Shown here one piece after another: positions 60,856 through 64,000 of a stretch of 64,000 nucleotides of DNA. Both the position numbers and the translations under genes were made by a program. The notes under the pieces were generated by a model that had not been told where the DNA came from, ran no database searches, and worked only from the letters and a program-made list of their open reading frames with translations. This stretch comes from Porphyromonas cangingivalis (GTDB lineage Bacteria; Bacteroidota; Bacteroidia; Bacteroidales; Porphyromonadaceae). The number at the start of each line of letters is the position of its first letter. Positions within the stretch are counted from its first letter, which is position 1. The stretch spans positions 1,550,001-1,614,000 of the forward strand of contig NZ_LR134506.1 of assembly GCF_900638305.1 (NCBI RefSeq). Reading direction: 5' to 3'.

Positions 60856-63495
60856 TCAGTTGCTCTTGCCGGTGAGGGCTTTCTTGATCTCGTTGAGTTT
60901 GTTAAGGGCTTCGAGCGGGGTGAGGCTGTTGATGTCTATGTCTGTGATCTCGCTGCGTATCTGCCCGAGGACAGGGTCATCGAGCTGGAAGAAGCTGAGT
61001 TGGTAGGGCTGTTCGGCCGCCGGGGTTGTGGTCGAGGGTATCTTCGTGATCGACAGAGACTCTTCCGAACGCATCTTAGCCGCTGCTGTCTCCAAGGTCT
61101 CAAGGATCTCCTCGGCACGAGAGACGATGGGGCGAGGCATCCCTGCAAGCTGTGCGACATGGATACCGAAGCTGTGTTCACTACCACCGGGGATGAGCTT
61201 GCGCATGAAGATGACTTTACCGTCACTCTCCTTGACCGAGACATTGAAGTTGTGGATACGAGGATAGATGCTTTCGAGCTCGTTGAGTTCGTGATAATGG
61301 GTCGCAAAGAGGGTCTTGGCACGACCATTGGGATGCTCGTGAAGGTACTCGACGATGGCTCTTGCGATGGAGATGCCGTCATAGGTGCTGGTACCACGAC
61401 CGAGCTCGTCGATGAGGATGAGACTGCGACGTGTGAGGTTGTTGAGGATAGCGGCAGACTCGGTCATCTCGACCATGAATGTGGACTCTCCTCGGGATAT
61501 GTTGTCCGAAGCTCCTACACGGGTGAAGATGCGATCGACGATACCTATCCTTGCCGAGCGTGCAGGGACGAACGAACCGATCTGAGCCATGAGGGTGATG
61601 AGAGCAGTCTGTCTCAAGAGTGCTGACTTACCCGACATATTGGGCCCCGTGATGACGATGATCTGAGTGCCGTCGGTGTCGAGATAGACATCGTTGGGGA
61701 CATAAACCTCACCGGCAGGGAGGAGGCGTTCGATGACAGGGTGACGCCCCTCCTTGATGTCGATGACTTCGCTGTTGTCGACGATGGGGCAGTGATAGTC
61801 GTTGGCCTTCGCAATCTTTGCAAAGCTATTGAGCACGTCGATGGTGGAGATCACCATGGCATTGCTCTGAAGGATGCGCATATACCCTCCGAGGGTGTTC
61901 ATAAGGCCTGCGAAGATCTCGGCTTCGAGGGCTTGGATCTTTTCTTCCGCACCGAGGATCTTTTGCTCATACTCTTTGAGTTCTTGTGTGATATAACGCT
62001 CGGCATTGACGAGAGTCTGCTTGCGGATCCAATCTTCGGGGACCTTGTCTTTGTGGGTGTTGCGGACCTCGATGAAGTAACCGAAGACATTGTTGAAGGC
62101 AATCTTTAGGTTGGGGATGCCTGTACGCTCCGACTCACGTGCACGGATCTGCATCAGATAATCCTTACCTCCACCGGAGATCTCGCGAAGGGCATCGAGC
62201 TCGGCATTGACACCATCACGGATGACGGCACCACGTCCAAGGGCTATGGGTGCATCGGGATTGATGTAGTCCTCTATCTTCTGTGCCAACTCGTCACAAG
62301 GGTCGAGCGTGATGGCGAGATCCTTGAGCGAAGAGACTGTGGAAGCCTGGAGCATATCTTTGATGGGGCGCATGATGCGAAGTGCTGTCGCCATCTGAAG
62401 CATCTCACGAGGGTTGATGCGAGATACGGCAACCTTCGAGGAGAGACGCTCAATATCCCCGATACCACAAAGGAGATCATCGAGTCGGGCTGCCTCTTCG
62501 GGCATGTCGAGGAGTGCTCTGACTGCCGTCTGCCTCTTCGATATCTCGACAGGATCGAGCAGCGGAAATACCGTCCAACGCCTCAAGAGCCGCCCCCCCA
62601 TGGGGGTGCGAGTGGCATCAAGCACATTGATGAGAGAGACCCCTTCGTCAGAGATGGGGTTGAGGATCTCCAAGTTGCGGAGGGTAAATTTATCAAGACG
62701 GACGAAGTGGTCCTCTTCGATCTTACGAAGAGAGGTGATGTGTCCGAGTTCTTCGTGACAAGTGGCTTGGAGGTAGTAGAGGATCGTACCGCAGGCGATG
62801 ATGGAGAGGGTGTTGGTCTCTATGCCGAGCCCTTTGAGGTGGTGCAGCTCGAAGTGCTTCATCAGACGGTCTCGACCATAATCTTCGGTAAAGACCCAGT
62901 CTTCGAGGGGATAGATGTTGAGCTTGTCACCGAAGTGGCGAGTGATCTCATGCTCCGTGCCACGCTTGATGAGAACCTCCTTGGGATTGAAGTTGTGGAT
63001 GAGCTTGTCGATGTCGTCGACATAACCTTGAGAGGTGAGAAATTCGCCCGTCGAAAGATCGAGGAATGCCACACCGGCCTTGCCGGCTCCGAGGACAACG
63101 GCCGCAAGGAAGTTGTTCGTATTCGAGACGAGGACGGTATCGTTCATCGTCAAGCCGGGAGTCACCAGCTCTGTGACTTCACGTTTGACGAGCTTCTTGG
63201 TGAGCTTGGGGTTTTCCATCTGATCGCAGATGGCGACACGTTTGCCGAGGGCGACGAGCTTAGGGAGATACGTGTCCAAGGCATGGTGAGGGAAGCCTGC
63301 GAGTTCGACATGGCTGGCAGAGCCGTTGGCGCGCTTCGTGAGGGTGATCCCCAACAACCCCGACACCTCTATCGCATCGGTAGAGAAGGTCTCATAGAAG
63401 TCCCCGACACGAAACAAAAGGATGGCATCCGGATGTCGTTGTTTGATGGCATTGTATTGAGACATCATCGGTGTCTCTGCGATCTTAGCACACAT
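60856..63495 (-). CDS. mutS: DNA mismatch repair protein MutS
   Basis: The protein has 879 aa. The mismatch-binding domain I has the Phe-x-Glu motif (FRVGDFYETFSTDAIEVSG). The ABC-type ATPase domain has Walker A VITGPNMSGKSALLRQTAL, Walker B and D-loop LILIDELGRGTSTYDGISIA, and ATHYHELNELES. The tail PLEALNKLNEIKKAL fits the MutL/clamp-interacting C-terminus. The start is taken at 63495; a nearby Met (residue 10) is possible. It is convergent with mnmD, with the 22-bp element between them. Confidence 0.97.
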   Translation of the reverse strand: MCAKIAETPMMSQYNAIKQRHPDAILLFRVGDFYETFSTDAIEVSGLLGITLTKRANGSASHVELAGFPHHALDTYLPKLVALGKRVAICDQMENPKLTKKLVKREVTELVTPGLTMNDTVLVSNTNNFLAAVVLGAGKAGVAFLDLSTGEFLTSQGYVDDIDKLIHNFNPKEVLIKRGTEHEITRHFGDKLNIYPLEDWVFTEDYGRDRLMKHFELHHLKGLGIETNTLSIIACGTILYYLQATCHEELGHITSLRKIEEDHFVRLDKFTLRNLEILNPISDEGVSLINVLDATRTPMGGRLLRRWTVFPLLDPVEISKRQTAVRALLDMPEEAARLDDLLCGIGDIERLSSKVAVSRINPREMLQMATALRIMRPIKDMLQASTVSSLKDLAITLDPCDELAQKIEDYINPDAPIALGRGAVIRDGVNAELDALREISGGGKDYLMQIRARESERTGIPNLKIAFNNVFGYFIEVRNTHKDKVPEDWIRKQTLVNAERYITQELKEYEQKILGAEEKIQALEAEIFAGLMNTLGGYMRILQSNAMVISTIDVLNSFAKIAKANDYHCPIVDNSEVIDIKEGRHPVIERLLPAGEVYVPNDVYLDTDGTQIIVITGPNMSGKSALLRQTALITLMAQIGSFVPARSARIGIVDRIFTRVGASDNISRGESTFMVEMTESAAILNNLTRRSLILIDELGRGTSTYDGISIARAIVEYLHEHPNGRAKTLFATHYHELNELESIYPRIHNFNVSVKESDGKVIFMRKLIPGGSEHSFGIHVAQLAGMPRPIVSRAEEILETLETAAAKMRSEESLSITKIPSTTTPAAEQPYQLSFFQLDDPVLGQIRSEITDIDINSLTPLEALNKLNEIKKALTGKSN

Positions 63496-63569
63496 AAGTA
63501 TATGTTTTTTCTTCTTGTATTCTCGATAATGTGTTGAAAAGAAAGTTGTACAACCTTTTTTCGTAGGGT

Positions 63570-64000
63570 CTACTTCGTCCGTTTGGCCATGTGGGAATGG
63601 ATGTCAAGCAGGTAAGATAGACTGAGCCCGACCTCATAGCCGTTGTTGTGCCGTCCGAGGAGCCCTTCGGCAGGGAGAGCCGAGGGCGCGAAGAGATAAC
63701 CTGCCCCCACCCTCATCCCGAAGGTACGGTGGGTGACGAGGGTCAGTCCTCCACCGATCTTGACAATGGCCGATGCACAGGTATAGTCCTCGATCTCCAT
63801 CCCATCGGCACTTACTGTCAAGATCTTGCCTACACGACCTGCAGAGAGATAGCCTGCACCGGTCTCCAGATCCCACCACATCCGTCCGCCGAGGATGGGT
63901 CTCATGTACGACAGACCGACAAGGAGCGCATGGGCATTGAGGTGTTCGTGGCGTTCGCTGTTTTCGCCTCTGAAGATCCTGGCCTGCACCACCGTACCGA
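63570..64000 (-). CDS. Probable outer membrane beta-barrel protein (partial)
   Basis: The frame is open through the right edge, so the N-terminus is missing. The visible ~143 residues show alternating hydrophobic strands and turns: NAHALLVGLSYMRPILGGRM, WWDLETGAGYLSAGRVGKIL, VKIGGGLTLVTHRTFGMRVG and a final GYEVGLSLSYLLDIH. The pattern suggests a small outer-membrane beta-barrel with the end close to the stop. No family is recognised. It lies upstream of mutS on the same strand (74 bp). Confidence 0.6.
   Translation of the reverse strand, partial: GTVVQARIFRGENSERHEHLNAHALLVGLSYMRPILGGRMWWDLETGAGYLSAGRVGKILTVSADGMEIEDYTCASAIVKIGGGLTLVTHRTFGMRVGAGYLFAPSALPAEGLLGRHNNGYEVGLSLSYLLDIHSHMAKRTK

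Overview
The window looks like a chromosomal segment from a member of the Bacteroidota, most likely order Bacteroidales and close to Porphyromonas. The genus is an inference. The supporting signs are two SusC/SusD (RagA/RagB-type) operons, fimbrillin-family lipoproteins, many short lipoproteins, PorT-type beta-barrels, and recurrent TAnnTTTG promoter elements in place of sigma70 boxes. Housekeeping genes are GC-rich with C/G-ending codons. The second SusCD operon is visibly more AT-rich.

Layout. 1-1.7 kb: end of a PASTA-domain gene and an RluD-type pseudouridine synthase. 1.7-3.5 kb: a non-coding region with a 12-repeat CRISPR array that has no cas genes in the window, a possible small structured RNA, and an AT-rich flank that is probably the leader. 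3.5-12.1 kb: leuS, a YitT-type membrane protein, rdgB, dinD, xseA/xseB, an attenuator-like micro-ORF locus and an unknown gene. 12.3-16.4 kb: uvrA and a DUF2851 gene on the minus strand. 16.9-22.9 kb: SusC-SusD plus a metzincin-like lipoprotein that has lost its zinc site. 23.5-31.8 kb: a second SusC-SusD operon with DUF4843, PKD-like and TlpA-type lipoproteins. 32-37.2 kb: pirin, DoxX, a nitroreductase, a beta-barrel, a tiny membrane protein and two tandem paralogous lipoproteins. 37.2-41.6 kb: an rmuC/rsmE/unknown/FHA operon and another unknown gene. 41.8-45.1 kb: PhoH and a carboxyltransferase whose biotin-like domain lacks the lysine. 45.4-48.6 kb: a fimbrillin-like lipoprotein and a fimbrillin-nuclease fusion. 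48.8-49.0 kb: two tRNA-Arg(ACG) genes. 49.2-53.0 kb: an SGNH/MBOAT/DHHW O-acylation cassette. 53.3-59.5 kb: gpmA, a polyprenyl synthase, aroB and alaS. 59.6-64 kb: a MerR-type regulator, mnmD, mutS and part of an outer-membrane protein.

The most interesting signal is not a gene. Six intergenic sites (3290, 7898, 16510, 33382, 40861 and 60751) carry the same 82-83 bp element. It has three 22-bp direct repeats followed by a 16-17 nt partial unit that ends in a run of six or seven T. Units within one copy resemble each other more than units of other copies, and the T end always points in the transcription direction of a neighbouring gene. Other points of note are a near-identical spacer pair in the CRISPR array, two long perfect hairpins inside coding sequence (rdgB and aroB), and a recurring GGGTGTGTC terminator hairpin.
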